From positions 100,822 to 164,821 of the forward strand of contig NZ_JAFCKT010000013.1 in the NCBI RefSeq assembly GCF_018129985.1: a stretch of 64,000 bases of DNA. The letters are read 5' to 3'. This document shows positions 50,652 through 59,058 of this stretch, in pieces. This stretch comes from Bradyrhizobium sp. SZCCT0148. GTDB lineage: Bacteria > Pseudomonadota > Alphaproteobacteria > Rhizobiales > Xanthobacteraceae. Below the pieces are notes generated by a model. That model was given only the letters and a program-made list of their open reading frames with translations. It was not told the origin of the DNA and did not search any database. A program made the position numbers and the translations under genes. Numbering within the stretch: the first letter of the stretch is position 1; each line of letters opens with the position of its first letter.

Positions 50652-51436
50652 TGCGCATCTCGGCCGCACGGATTGCCCTGTATGTGATCAGCGCGCTGGT
50701 CCTGGTCTACCTGATCCTGCCCGTTCTCATCATCGCGCCGATCTCGTTCTCCAGCGCGCGCTTCCTGACTTTCCCGCCGCCGTCGTTCTCGACGCGCTGG
50801 TATCAGCAATATTTCACGAACCCGGCCTGGATGCAGGCAACGCGCGTGACGCTGACGGTTGCGCTGTTCACCGTCGTGATCGCGACACCGTGTGGGGTGG
50901 CTGCTGCCTATGCCATCAGCCAGTCCAAGCTGCGCATCATGCGCGTCGTCCATATGACGCTGCTGCTGCCGCTGGTGGTCCCGATCATCATCACCGCGGT
51001 CGGAATCTTCTTCGTCTACGCCAAGGTCGGCCTGGTCGCGACCTTGCCCGGCCTCGTGCTCGCCAATGTGATGCTGGGCTTGCCTTATGTCGTCATCTCG
51101 GTGCTGGCGGGCCTGCAGAGTTTCGATCCGGCGCAGGAGATGGTTGCGCGAAGCCTCGGCATGAACCGTTTGCGCAGCTTCTTCGCGGTAACCCTTCCGC
51201 AGATCAAGTCCAGCGTGATCGCCGGCGGCATTTTTGCTTTCATCTCGGCAATGGACGAGACCATCGTGGCGCTGTTCATCTCCGGCGGCCAGTACCAGCC
51301 GCTGACCAAGCGCATGTTCACTGCGCTTCGAGACGAGATCGACCCGACGATTGCAGCGATATCGACGCTGATGACTGCGGCCTCGTTCCTCCTGGTATTG
51401 CTCGCAACCACCCGGCAAGGGAGGAAGGCGGGCTAA
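50648..51436 (+). CDS. ABC transporter permease, PotC-like
   Basis: 262 residues, six membrane helices (YVISALVLVYLILPVLIIAPISF first). The EAA loop is EMVARSLGMNRLRSFFAVTLPQI, followed by FISAMDETIVALFISGG. It is the second inner-membrane subunit of the importer and ends the operon; the next gene starts 100 bases later behind its own Fnr-like box. Confidence 0.92.
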   Translation: MMRISAARIALYVISALVLVYLILPVLIIAPISFSSARFLTFPPPSFSTRWYQQYFTNPAWMQATRVTLTVALFTVVIATPCGVAAAYAISQSKLRIMRVVHMTLLLPLVVPIIITAVGIFFVYAKVGLVATLPGLVLANVMLGLPYVVISVLAGLQSFDPAQEMVARSLGMNRLRSFFAVTLPQIKSSVIAGGIFAFISAMDETIVALFISGGQYQPLTKRMFTALRDEIDPTIAAISTLMTAASFLLVLLATTRQGRKAG

Positions 51437-51466
51437 CTCCTGCGCTGACGGCCGGCCGCGCCGGGC

Positions 51467-51480
51467 CTGATCCAGGTCAA
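51467..51480. promoter_or_regulatory. FixK/Fnr-like box (one mismatch) upstream of 51536
   Basis: CTGATCCAGGTCAA equals TTGACCTGGATCAG on the other strand, matching TTGA-N6-TCAA except for the last base. It lies 56 bases before the ATG of the small gene at 51536. Confidence 0.4.
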
Positions 51481-51535
51481 TGTCACTTGCGCGGCATGGT
51501 CTATTCGTTGGTTGTAACTGCGGGACAACCACGAC

Positions 51536-51859
51536 ATGACCGACAAGCCGATCGATTGGACGCCGGATCTGACGCTGCCGACCTCCAAATCCACCGTCCA
51601 GCACTTCACCGCAAAGGCCGGCGGTGACCGCCTGGAGATTGACACCACCCCTTGGGGTGAGGCCGATCTCACCGTCAACGGCCAGTCGCTTGCTCACATC
51701 GCGGCGGCACCGAGCGCAGGGGAGGCGTTTCGGGCACTCGAGGCAATCGCGGAGGGCTTCGAAGCCGGCAAGGATGCGCGCCTGGATCAGGCGATCGAGG
51801 ATGACGAGGTCCGTGAAAGGCTGGGTCTGACGCGCGTCGGCGGCGCTCCTGGGCACTGA
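51536..51859 (+). CDS. Small hypothetical protein
   Basis: 107 residues, acidic: DWTPDLTLPTSKSTVQHFTA, DRLEIDTTPWGEADLTVNGQ, an Ala/Glu-rich helical part and ERLGLTRVGGAPGH at the end. It looks cytosolic. I do not recognise a family. A FixK/Fnr-like box upstream hints at expression at low oxygen. The following 262 bases (51860-52121) show no gene. Confidence 0.6.
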   Translation: MTDKPIDWTPDLTLPTSKSTVQHFTAKAGGDRLEIDTTPWGEADLTVNGQSLAHIAAAPSAGEAFRALEAIAEGFEAGKDARLDQAIEDDEVRERLGLTRVGGAPGH

Positions 51860-52121
51860 GAACGCTGATGTCGCCGTCGGGATGACGGAGGCAAGCGCGG
51901 TGAGGGCCCATCGTCATCCGGGCCGCGGTCCTTCTATTGGTCTCACGCCACGAGACGCCGTCGAGCTTGCAGGCAGGACCTAAGGCGGCACGGTCGCCCA
52001 GGCTGTTTCGTCGTCGGTCGATGCGCGTTGGGTTTGCGGGGGCCGCACGCGCCCTAGGAACCATCAGACCACGCATGAGTTTCTCGCTCGGGCAGGACCG
52101 AAAGCCACACGAGGCCAAACC

Positions 52122-52574
52122 GTGCGAGAAGACGTGCGCGTGCGCACCACCGCTGAAATCGCGGGTCATCCAATTCATCCGATGCTGGTGCCGATCCCGA
52201 TCGCGTGCTTCATCGGGGCGCTTTTGACCGACATCGCCTATGTCGCCAGCGCCGAGATCATGTGGGCGGATTTCTCCGCCTGGCTTCTGCTCGTCGGCGT
52301 CGTGTTCGGCGTGCTGGCCGCGATCGCGGGCCTCACCGATTTTCTCGGCAACCGCCTGGTGCGTGCGCAAGCGCCGGCCTGGCCCCATCTGATCGGAAAT
52401 GTCCTGGCGCTGGTCCTGGCGACCGTGAACACGCTCGTTCACGCCCGCGATGCCTGGACCTCGGTGTGGCCGACCGGGCTCATTCTCTCCGTGATCACCG
52501 TCCTGATATTGCCCGTCACGGGATGGCTCGGCTGGGCCATGGTCTATCGCCACGGCGTTGGAGTTGCGCGATGA
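52122..52574 (+). CDS. DUF2231 membrane protein
   Basis: 150 residues, GTG start. The DUF2231 N-terminal signature is clear (AGHPIHPMLVPIPIACFIGALLTDIAY), followed by three more hydrophobic helices (WLLLVGVVFGVLAAIAGLTDFLG, VLALVLATVNTLVHARDAW, GLILSVITVLILPVTGWLGW). The role of the family is unknown. Its TGA overlaps the ATG of the PQQ-type dehydrogenase (ATGA), so the two proteins are probably made together; the membrane protein might receive its electrons, which is inference. Confidence 0.85.
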   Translation: MREDVRVRTTAEIAGHPIHPMLVPIPIACFIGALLTDIAYVASAEIMWADFSAWLLLVGVVFGVLAAIAGLTDFLGNRLVRAQAPAWPHLIGNVLALVLATVNTLVHARDAWTSVWPTGLILSVITVLILPVTGWLGWAMVYRHGVGVAR

Positions 52575-53914
52575 TGTCGAAGCTGTCCCGCGCGCTGCTC
52601 TGCTCCTCCGTGCTGCTCCTGGCCGGCTGCGACGACGGCAGCGGCGATCCCAAGGCGCAGATCGGCGCCAACCCGAAACTCCCCGACATCCAGCAATATC
52701 TGCTGCCGCCCATGCACATCGCGCGCATCGTCGGATGGAAGAAGGACGAGACGCCCACCGTCGCCGAGGGTCTGCAGGTCAAGGCGTTTGCCACCGGCCT
52801 GCAGCATCCGCGCTTCGTCTACGTGCTGCCCAATGGCGACGTGCTGGTGGCGGAATCCAAGGCGCCGAAGGGCGCAGGGATCAAGCGCCCGAAGGAGATC
52901 GTCATGGGCTACATCGAGTCCTGGGCGACCTCGGGCGGCAACGATAACGGGCCGGGCAATCGCATCACGCTTCTGCGTGACAGCAATGGCGACGGCGTGC
53001 CGGATACGCAAACCGTCTTCCTCGACCAACTCAATTCGCCGTTCGGCATCGCGCTCGTCGGCAACGAGCTCTACGTCGCCAATGCCGATGCGATCCTCAG
53101 ATTTCCCTACACCGAGGGCGACACCAGGATCACCGCGCCGGCCACGGTGCTCACACCGCTGCCGGGCGGGCCGATCAACCACCATTGGACCAAGAGCCTG
53201 GTGGCCAGCCCCGACGGTTCGAAGCTCTATGCCGGCGTCGGCTCCAACAGCAATATCACCGAGAACGGCATGGAGGCCGAGCACAACCGCGCCGCCATCC
53301 TTGAGGTCGACCGTGCCAGCGGACGCTGGCGCGTGTTCGCAAGCGGCCTGCGCAATCCCAACGGGCTGAGCTTCGAGCCCCAAACCGGCGCTCTGTGGAC
53401 GGTGGTGAACGAGCGCGACGAACTCGGGCCCGATCTCGTTCCCGACTACATGACCTCGGTGAAGGACGGCGCCTTCTACGGCTGGCCCTACAGCTATTAC
53501 GGCCAGCACGTCGATCCCCGCGTCAAGCCGCAGCGGCCGGATCTGGTCGCCAAGGCGATCATGCCGGATTATGCCCTGAGCTCGCATGTCGCTCCGCTGG
53601 GGATGGTGTTCTCCACCGGCACGAGCCTGCCCGCCGCCTATCGCGGCGGCGCCTTCGTTGGCGAGCACGGCAGTTGGAACAGGCAAGTGCTGAATGGCTA
53701 CAAGGTCGTCTACGTCCCGTTCGAGGGCGGCAAGCCGTCAGGGCCGGCGCAGGACGTCGTGACCGGCTTTCTTAACAGCGACAACAAGGCGCGCGGCCGT
53801 CCCGTCGGCGTTGCGCTGGACAAGAGCGGAGGGTTGCTGATTGCGGACGACACCGGCAACACCGTCTGGCGCGTCACCGCCGCCCATCCCCAACTCACGC
53901 AGCGTCAGGAGTGA
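52571..53914 (+). CDS. PQQ-dependent sugar (sorbosone-type) dehydrogenase, lipoprotein
   Basis: 447 residues. The first 20 residues are a lipoprotein signal with lipobox LLAGC. The rest is a beta-propeller of the soluble aldose/sorbosone dehydrogenase family: LQVKAFATGLQHPRFVYVLPNGDVLVAE, NRITLLRDSNGDGVPDTQTV, LNSPFGIALVGNELYVANAD, GSNSNITENGMEAEHNRAAI, ASGLRNPNGLSFEPQTGALW, ERDELGPDLVPDY and VGEHGSWNR. These hold the usual PQQ and Ca2+ ligands. It is expected in the periplasm, oxidising a sugar. It is coupled to DUF2231. Confidence 0.9.
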   Translation: MMSKLSRALLCSSVLLLAGCDDGSGDPKAQIGANPKLPDIQQYLLPPMHIARIVGWKKDETPTVAEGLQVKAFATGLQHPRFVYVLPNGDVLVAESKAPKGAGIKRPKEIVMGYIESWATSGGNDNGPGNRITLLRDSNGDGVPDTQTVFLDQLNSPFGIALVGNELYVANADAILRFPYTEGDTRITAPATVLTPLPGGPINHHWTKSLVASPDGSKLYAGVGSNSNITENGMEAEHNRAAILEVDRASGRWRVFASGLRNPNGLSFEPQTGALWTVVNERDELGPDLVPDYMTSVKDGAFYGWPYSYYGQHVDPRVKPQRPDLVAKAIMPDYALSSHVAPLGMVFSTGTSLPAAYRGGAFVGEHGSWNRQVLNGYKVVYVPFEGGKPSGPAQDVVTGFLNSDNKARGRPVGVALDKSGGLLIADDTGNTVWRVTAAHPQLTQRQE

Positions 53915-53917
53915 TCA

Positions 53918-54133
53918 ATGAGCCTTGCACAATATGCCATCGTTGCCGTCGAGGACGAGTGGGGCGTGCTGCACGACGGAGACGTCAAGAACAGGTATGC
54001 CACCAAAGAAGCAGCGTTCGAGTCCGCGGTGTTGGCCGCGACGTTGGCGATTCGGCAGGGACATGAAGTTCACGTCAGCGTCCCCGGCCGCCTGGAAGGC
54101 GAGGGCACGCTGGGCTTCAAGGCGGCACCCTAG
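53918..54133 (+). CDS. Small DUF2188-like protein
   Basis: 71 residues, 3 bases after the previous stop. AQYAIVAVEDEWGVLHDGDV, KNRYATKEAAFESAVLAATL and GHEVHVSVPGRL show two beta-strand/helix units like short DUF2188-type proteins. Role unknown. It is probably in the same transcript as the dehydrogenase. Confidence 0.6.
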   Translation: MSLAQYAIVAVEDEWGVLHDGDVKNRYATKEAAFESAVLAATLAIRQGHEVHVSVPGRLEGEGTLGFKAAP

Positions 54134-54160
54134 AGGGGCCACCGAACAAGGAGGAACGCG

Positions 54161-54331
54161 ATGACCAAGTCTCCTGAGCCGAACGGCGTCGAGCCATCCC
54201 GTTCCGAGGACGACATCCAGCGCGAACAGCTAGGTCCCCGCGGCGTCCCCGGTGCACCCGATCCGGCGAAGATGACGCCGCAGCGCGAGAAGAAGACGCC
54301 GAAACACGTCGATCCCGGCCATACAGCTTGA
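54161..54331 (+). CDS. Very small hydrophilic protein
   Basis: 56 codons with an excellent ribosome site (AAGGAGGAACGCG before ATG). The product is polar, rich in P, E, K and D, and disordered-looking (TKSPEPNGVEPSRSEDDIQR, ending KKTPKHVDPGHTA). It is the last gene before the MFS transporter. No family known. Confidence 0.55.
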   Translation: MTKSPEPNGVEPSRSEDDIQREQLGPRGVPGAPDPAKMTPQREKKTPKHVDPGHTA

Positions 54332-54452
54332 GGACGGCTGCTCTGCGGCGGACGCAGCAGTGCCCACCCCGACCGACATTCCTGTGACCTCAATCTGCAG
54401 GTAATAGGTACTTGTTGGCGCAATCTGCGCCGCCGGGCAGGCGACGTTTGGA

Positions 54453-55649
54453 ATGCGGTTCTTGAAATCTGACAGCAGGCTGATCGGCGTCCTGCTGGTG
54501 CTGGCGATCACGCAGTTGGTCGGATGGGGCACGATCGGGCTACCAGCCATTGTCGGGCGCGATCTCGCCGCCGATCTCGGCATGAGCCTGCCTGCCGTGT
54601 TTGCCGGGACATCCGTTCTCTACGTCTCGATGGGCCTGTGCGCGCCGTGGCTCGCCAGGTCCTTTGCGCTGCATGGCGCGCGAAAGGTCATGATGGTCGG
54701 CACGGTCGTCACCGTCCCGGGCTTCGTGCTGCTGTCGCTTGCGCGCGAGCCGATGCTCTATTTCGCTGCCTGGATCATCCTCGGCATCGCGGGCAGCGCC
54801 ACGCTCTCGACCGGCGCCTATATCATGCTGAACGAGATCGCCGGGCGACAGGCTAAGAACGCGATCGGCGCCTTGATGCTGGTGACGGGCCTGTCAAGCA
54901 GCATCTTCTGGCCGACGACCTCGTTTCTCAGCGGGCACCTCGGCTGGCGGGGGACGTGCCTCGTCTATGCCGCGATGATGCTCGTTGTCAGCCTGCCGCT
55001 CTATGCGTTTGCACCGCGCCGGAAGATCGCGGGGAATGCTGGCGGCGAGCCGGTCAAGGCGTCACCGCCCGCGATTCCGAGGAGCACCTTCGGCCTCGTC
55101 GTCGCCGCGATTACGCTCAACGCCTTCGTCAATTTCGGCATCAGCGCCATCATGATCGAGCTGTTGCGGGCAGAGGGGCTCACGCCCGCGCAGGCCCTCC
55201 TCTTCGGCTCGATGCTGGGCGTGATCCAGGTCAGCGCCCGCGGGCTCGATCTCCTCGGCGGCGGGCGATGGGACGGGATCACGACGGGGCTCGTCGCGGG
55301 CACGGCGCTGCCCGTCGCCATGCTGCTTCTGATGCTGAGCGAGGGCGCGACCTGGGCAGTCGCGGTCTTCATCCTGCTCTATGGCGCCGGCAGCGGCGCG
55401 ATGGCGGTGGCGCGCGCCACGATCCCGCTCGTGTTCTACGACCAGGCCGAGTTCGCCAAGGCGATGTCGATGATCGCGCTGCCCCTCAATCTCGCCTCCG
55501 CGATCTCGCCGCCACTCCTCGTCGGCCTGCTCACCACATTCGGCAGCCGCGGCGCGCTCGGTCTCACCCTGGTGTTCTCCTGCGCGACGGTGCTGATCCT
55601 GGTTCTGCTCGGACGGCGACGGCCGCAGGTGGCGGCGGCCGTGAGCTGA
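54453..55649 (+). CDS. Major facilitator superfamily transporter
   Basis: 398 residues with twelve hydrophobic helices. The first begins LIGVLLVLAITQLVGWGTIGLPAIVG. The loop 2-3 region (MGLCAPWLARSFALHGARKVMMVGTVV) carries the MFS motif A in a weak form, and a central charged loop (APRRKIAGNAGGEPVKASPP) separates the two six-helix halves. The substrate cannot be inferred. It is followed by 190 bases without a gene. Confidence 0.88.
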   Translation: MRFLKSDSRLIGVLLVLAITQLVGWGTIGLPAIVGRDLAADLGMSLPAVFAGTSVLYVSMGLCAPWLARSFALHGARKVMMVGTVVTVPGFVLLSLAREPMLYFAAWIILGIAGSATLSTGAYIMLNEIAGRQAKNAIGALMLVTGLSSSIFWPTTSFLSGHLGWRGTCLVYAAMMLVVSLPLYAFAPRRKIAGNAGGEPVKASPPAIPRSTFGLVVAAITLNAFVNFGISAIMIELLRAEGLTPAQALLFGSMLGVIQVSARGLDLLGGGRWDGITTGLVAGTALPVAMLLLMLSEGATWAVAVFILLYGAGSGAMAVARATIPLVFYDQAEFAKAMSMIALPLNLASAISPPLLVGLLTTFGSRGALGLTLVFSCATVLILVLLGRRRPQVAAAVS

Positions 55650-55839
55650 GCCCTCCGGGGGAAATATTCGCGGCGCGGAAAGTTGCGCGCAATAAGCGGC
55701 CCGGAGCCGGGGATGGCCGTATGTCGCCAATGCAGTGCTCAAGGCGCCAAAATAGTGTATCCGCTGGGGAGCGCGGCCAGCTTGGAGCTGCCGCGCCAAA
55801 ATCAGTTCTAAGATGATCAGTTCCCCGGAGGAAATCGAC

Positions 55840-57069
55840 ATGTCGGCCCTGCCGCTCTCAGGCATCAAGATCCTTGACCTCACCCGCGTGCTTGCCGGAC
55901 CCCTGTCGGCCCAGATGCTGGGCGATCTCGGCGCGGAGGTGATCAAGATCGAACGGCCGGGCACCGGCGACGACGCGCGCGCCTTCGGGCCGCCTTACCT
56001 CACCGACCCCGAGGGCAAGGCCAACAACAACAATTCCTTCTACCTCTGCGCCAACCGCAACAAGAAGTCCGTCACCGTCAACATCGCCAAGCCCGAGGGG
56101 CAGGCGATCGTCCGCGAGCTCGCCAAGGACGTCGACGTCTTCATGGAGAACTACAAGGTCGGCGACCTCAAGCGCTACGGCCTCGACTACGAGGCCATCA
56201 AGGCGATCAACCCCGGCATCATCTATTGCTCGGTGACCGGTTTCGGCCAGACCGGCCCCTACGCACCCCGTGCCGGCTACGACGCCATCCTGCAGGCGAT
56301 GGGCGGCCTGATGAGCGTCACCGGTCATATGGACGGCGAGCCGGGCGAGGGCCCGATGAAGGTCGGCCCGTCGATCGTCGACTACATGACCGGCATGAAC
56401 ACCTCGATCGGCATTCTCTCCGCGCTCTACCATCGCGACGCCAATGGCGGCGAGGGCCAGCAGATCGACGTCTGCCTGTTCGATACCGTGATCGCGTCGC
56501 TGTCGCACTGGCTGCAGATCTATCTCGTCAACGGCAAGACGCCGCCGCGGCGCGGCACCTGGGGCAATGGCGGCATGCCGGCCGGCGTGTTCCGTTGCAC
56601 CGACGGCGAACTGATGCTGGTGGTCGGCAATGACGGCCAGTTCCGAAAGACCTGTGCGGTACTCGGCGCGCCGGAACTCGCGAGCGACCCGCGCTTCATC
56701 AAGAACAACGATCGCGTCGTACACGGCAAGGAGATCATGGCGATCTTCGCCGGCCTGTTCCTGAAGCAGAAGGTATCCTATTGGCTGGAGAAGCTGGAGG
56801 AGGCCGGCGTGCCCTCAGGCCCGATCAACAATTTCGAGCAGGTGTTTGCCGATCCCCACGTCCAGTCGCGCGGCATGCGGGTGAAGACGCAGCACAAGTT
56901 CGAGCCCGAGCTGTCCCTGATCCGCAACGCGCTGACGCTCTCGGGCACCCCGATCACCGAATATCGCGCCCCGCCGCTGCTCGGCGAGCACACGCAGGAG
57001 GTCCTCGGCGGCAAGCTCGGCTATGATGCGGGCAAGATCGAGGATTTGAAGACGCAGGGGATCATCTGA
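55840..57069 (+). CDS. CaiB/BaiF family (type III) CoA-transferase
   Basis: 409 residues from the ATG at 55840, with CCGGAGGAAATCGAC in front. Family features: LSGIKILDLTRVLAGPLSAQMLGDLGAEVIKIERPGTGDDAR, the catalytic Asp region GYDAILQAMGGLMSVTG, QQIDVCLFDTVIASL and the C-terminal PPLLGEHTQEVL. Type III enzymes move CoA between carboxylic acids. Its downstream neighbours (BKACE, RidA, acyl-CoA dehydrogenase) suggest a catabolic acyl-CoA route; the acid is unknown. Confidence 0.92.
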   Translation: MSALPLSGIKILDLTRVLAGPLSAQMLGDLGAEVIKIERPGTGDDARAFGPPYLTDPEGKANNNNSFYLCANRNKKSVTVNIAKPEGQAIVRELAKDVDVFMENYKVGDLKRYGLDYEAIKAINPGIIYCSVTGFGQTGPYAPRAGYDAILQAMGGLMSVTGHMDGEPGEGPMKVGPSIVDYMTGMNTSIGILSALYHRDANGGEGQQIDVCLFDTVIASLSHWLQIYLVNGKTPPRRGTWGNGGMPAGVFRCTDGELMLVVGNDGQFRKTCAVLGAPELASDPRFIKNNDRVVHGKEIMAIFAGLFLKQKVSYWLEKLEEAGVPSGPINNFEQVFADPHVQSRGMRVKTQHKFEPELSLIRNALTLSGTPITEYRAPPLLGEHTQEVLGGKLGYDAGKIEDLKTQGII

Positions 57070-57274
57070 TTTCGACGAAGCGGCGTGCTTCTTCCCCTCT
57101 CCCCTTGTGGGAGAGGGTGGCTCGCCGCAATAGCGGCGAGACGGCTGAGGGGTTCTCGCCTCGAGAGACACGCCTGTTTGAACTTGCGGAGAGGACCCCT
57201 CATCCGGCGCTTCGCGCCACCTTCTCCCACACGGAGAGAAGGAAGAGGCGGCCGACACTCGTACTGATTTCGAC
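57066..57274. repeat. Imperfect inverted-repeat element flanked by 11-bp direct repeats
   Basis: The inner element (about 57088-57246) has ends that pair: CTTCTTCCCCTCTCCCCTTG... with GTGGGAGAGGGTGGC on the left, and GCCACCTTCTCCCACACGG with AGAGAAGGAAG on the right. A smaller stem (GGCTCGCCGC/GCGGCGAGAC) lies inside. The direct repeat CTGATTTCGAC occurs at 57066-57076, overlapping the end of the CoA-transferase gene, and again at 57264-57274. I recognise this type of palindromic unit as recurrent between genes in Bradyrhizobium/Rhodopseudomonas. Confidence 0.75.
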
Positions 57275-57292
57275 AAATGAGGGCGACCCATC

Positions 57293-58168
57293 ATGGCCGG
57301 CAAAACCATCATCACCTGCGCCATCACCGGCAATCTCACCAAGCCCGAGCAGTCGCCATACCTCCCGATCACGCCCGAGCAGATCGCGACCTCCGCGCTG
57401 GAAGCCGCCGAGGCCGGCGCGGCCATCGCCCACATCCATGTGCGCGATCCCGCCACCGGGCGGCCGTCGATGGAGATCGCCCTTTACCGCGAGGTGGTCG
57501 AGTTGATCCGCGCCCGCAACAAGAGCCTCGTCATCAACCTCACGACCGGCCCTGGCGGCCGCTTCGTGCCGTCGGTCGAGGATCCGCGTGTCGCCGGTCC
57601 CGGCACCACGCTGTTGCAGCCTGAGAAGCGCGTCGAGCACATCGAGCTGCTCAAGCCCGACATCTGCACGCTGGATCTCAACACCATGAATTCCGGCGGC
57701 GAGGTCGTGATCAACACCCCCCGCAATGTCCGCATCATGGCCGAACGGATGAAGGCCGCTGGGGTGCTGCCTGAAATCGAGCTGTTCGATTCCGGCGATT
57801 GTCACCTGGCGCGCGACCTGTTCGCGGACGGCACGCTGACGGGGCCGGGCCTGTTCTCGCTCGTGCTCGGCGTGAAATACGGTTTCTCGGCGACGCCGGA
57901 GACGATGTTCTATGCCCGCAGCCTGCTGCCGCCGGGCGCGATCTGGTCCGGCTTCGGCATCGGCCGCGCCGAATTCCCGATGGTGGCGCAGGCCTTTTTG
58001 CTCGGCGGCCATGTCCGCGTCGGCATGGAGGACAATCTCTATATGTCCAAGGGCGTGCTGGCGAAGACCAATGCCGAGCTGGTCGCCCATGCCGCCGGCA
58101 TCCTCAAGAGCCTCGGCGCGTCGGTTGCGACGGCGGCGGACGCGCGTGCGATGCTGGTGCTTGCCTGA
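57293..58168 (+). CDS. BKACE family (3-keto-5-aminohexanoate cleavage enzyme-like, DUF849)
   Basis: 291 residues. Motifs of the beta-keto acid cleavage family: TIITCAITGNLTKPEQSPYLPITPEQIATSALEAAEAGAAIAHIHVRD (His-x-His metal site), INLTTGPGG, PDICTLDLNTMNSGG, EIELFDSGD and VRVGMEDNLYM with the catalytic Arg/Glu region. The enzyme condenses acetyl-CoA with a beta-keto acid using Zn2+, releasing acetoacetate and a new CoA ester. The substrate class is not predictable. It lies downstream of the CoA-transferase, separated by the repeat element. Confidence 0.92.
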   Translation: MAGKTIITCAITGNLTKPEQSPYLPITPEQIATSALEAAEAGAAIAHIHVRDPATGRPSMEIALYREVVELIRARNKSLVINLTTGPGGRFVPSVEDPRVAGPGTTLLQPEKRVEHIELLKPDICTLDLNTMNSGGEVVINTPRNVRIMAERMKAAGVLPEIELFDSGDCHLARDLFADGTLTGPGLFSLVLGVKYGFSATPETMFYARSLLPPGAIWSGFGIGRAEFPMVAQAFLLGGHVRVGMEDNLYMSKGVLAKTNAELVAHAAGILKSLGASVATAADARAMLVLA

Positions 58169-58272
58169 GGCTTGCGCGCCATCCCCAGATAATCCCGGTC
58201 CGTAGTCGCACAGGCTTCCGCTTCGCGCCCGACTCTGATTCGATCTCTCCGCGAATGTCGGGAGGGAAGTGC

Positions 58273-58488
58273 ATGTCCTACACGATCGGGTTTCAGGCCA
58301 AGGACCAGAAGGCAGTTCTGGCGACCGAGGCGGCTACGGCCAATCAAGCCGTCGCCATCATTGCCGCGCTGCGGCAAAGTTCGGACGAAATAAAGTTCAT
58401 CCGCTCGCCGCAGGAAGGCGACATGGGCATCGAGATGCTGCTGCTGCTCGCCAAGGAAGAGGCCGAGGAGATGCCGCAGCGGGCCTGA
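58273..58488 (+). CDS. Small hypothetical protein
   Basis: 71 residues from the ATG at 58273 (GGAGGGAAGTGC in front). SYTIGFQAKDQKAVLATEAA, QAVAIIAALRQSSDEIKFIR and a highly acidic helix EMLLLLAKEEAEEMPQRA. It looks cytosolic, alpha/beta. No function is known to me. Confidence 0.6.
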   Translation: MSYTIGFQAKDQKAVLATEAATANQAVAIIAALRQSSDEIKFIRSPQEGDMGIEMLLLLAKEEAEEMPQRA

Positions 58489-58587
58489 GCCCGCGGCCAC
58501 AACCACACTTCGGTTCAAAGCGAAGCATGCCGGCTGCAGACCAATGTAGTGAGGCATCAGTCTCGTTCGCACCGAAGGTGGCCGCCC

Positions 58588-59058
58588 ATGAAACGCGAAG
58601 CGCTTCGCGTCGAGCCGATCTCGTCCTTTCTCGACCGTCGCAACGCGCCGGTCTCGCCGGTGACGCGCGCCGGCAACATGATCTTCGTTTCAGGCCTGCC
58701 GCCGTTCGACCCGGAGACGGGCGAAATCGCGCAAATGCCGATCGAGCGGCAGAGCGAGATCGTCATGGAGCAGATGAAGCTGTGCCTCGAGACGGCCGGC
58801 GCGAGCCTCGACAATGTCATGAAGTGCAATGTCTACTGCACCTCGGCGAAGCATTTCGCCGTGTTCAACGCCGTCTATGCGCGCCATTTCCCGAAAGACC
58901 CGCCGGCGCGGATCTTCGTCTGCACGCCGGAATGGTTCGGCCCCTTCGACGTCGAGATCGATTGCATCGCAATGACGTGCGGGACTACCGCGCCGCCACT
59001 TTCGCCGGCGCCTTTGCCTCACTCCGCCCCGCCGTCAGTGCCATCGTCGCGACGTTGA
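58588..59058 (+). CDS. RidA/YjgF family protein with an unusual C-terminal tail
   Basis: 156 residues. The RidA core (about 1-130) has SPVTRAGNMIFVSGLPPFDPETGEI, VMEQMKLCLETAGASLDNVMKCNVYCTS and FPKDPPARIFVCTPEWFGPFDVEIDCIAM. RidA proteins deaminate reactive enamine/imine intermediates; the catalytic Arg of RidA should lie in PPARIFV. The last ~28 residues (proline/serine-rich) lie beyond the normal end of the fold and are encoded antisense to the end of the TetR gene (74-base overlap), as if the original stop was lost. Confidence 0.88.
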   Translation: MKREALRVEPISSFLDRRNAPVSPVTRAGNMIFVSGLPPFDPETGEIAQMPIERQSEIVMEQMKLCLETAGASLDNVMKCNVYCTSAKHFAVFNAVYARHFPKDPPARIFVCTPEWFGPFDVEIDCIAMTCGTTAPPLSPAPLPHSAPPSVPSSRR

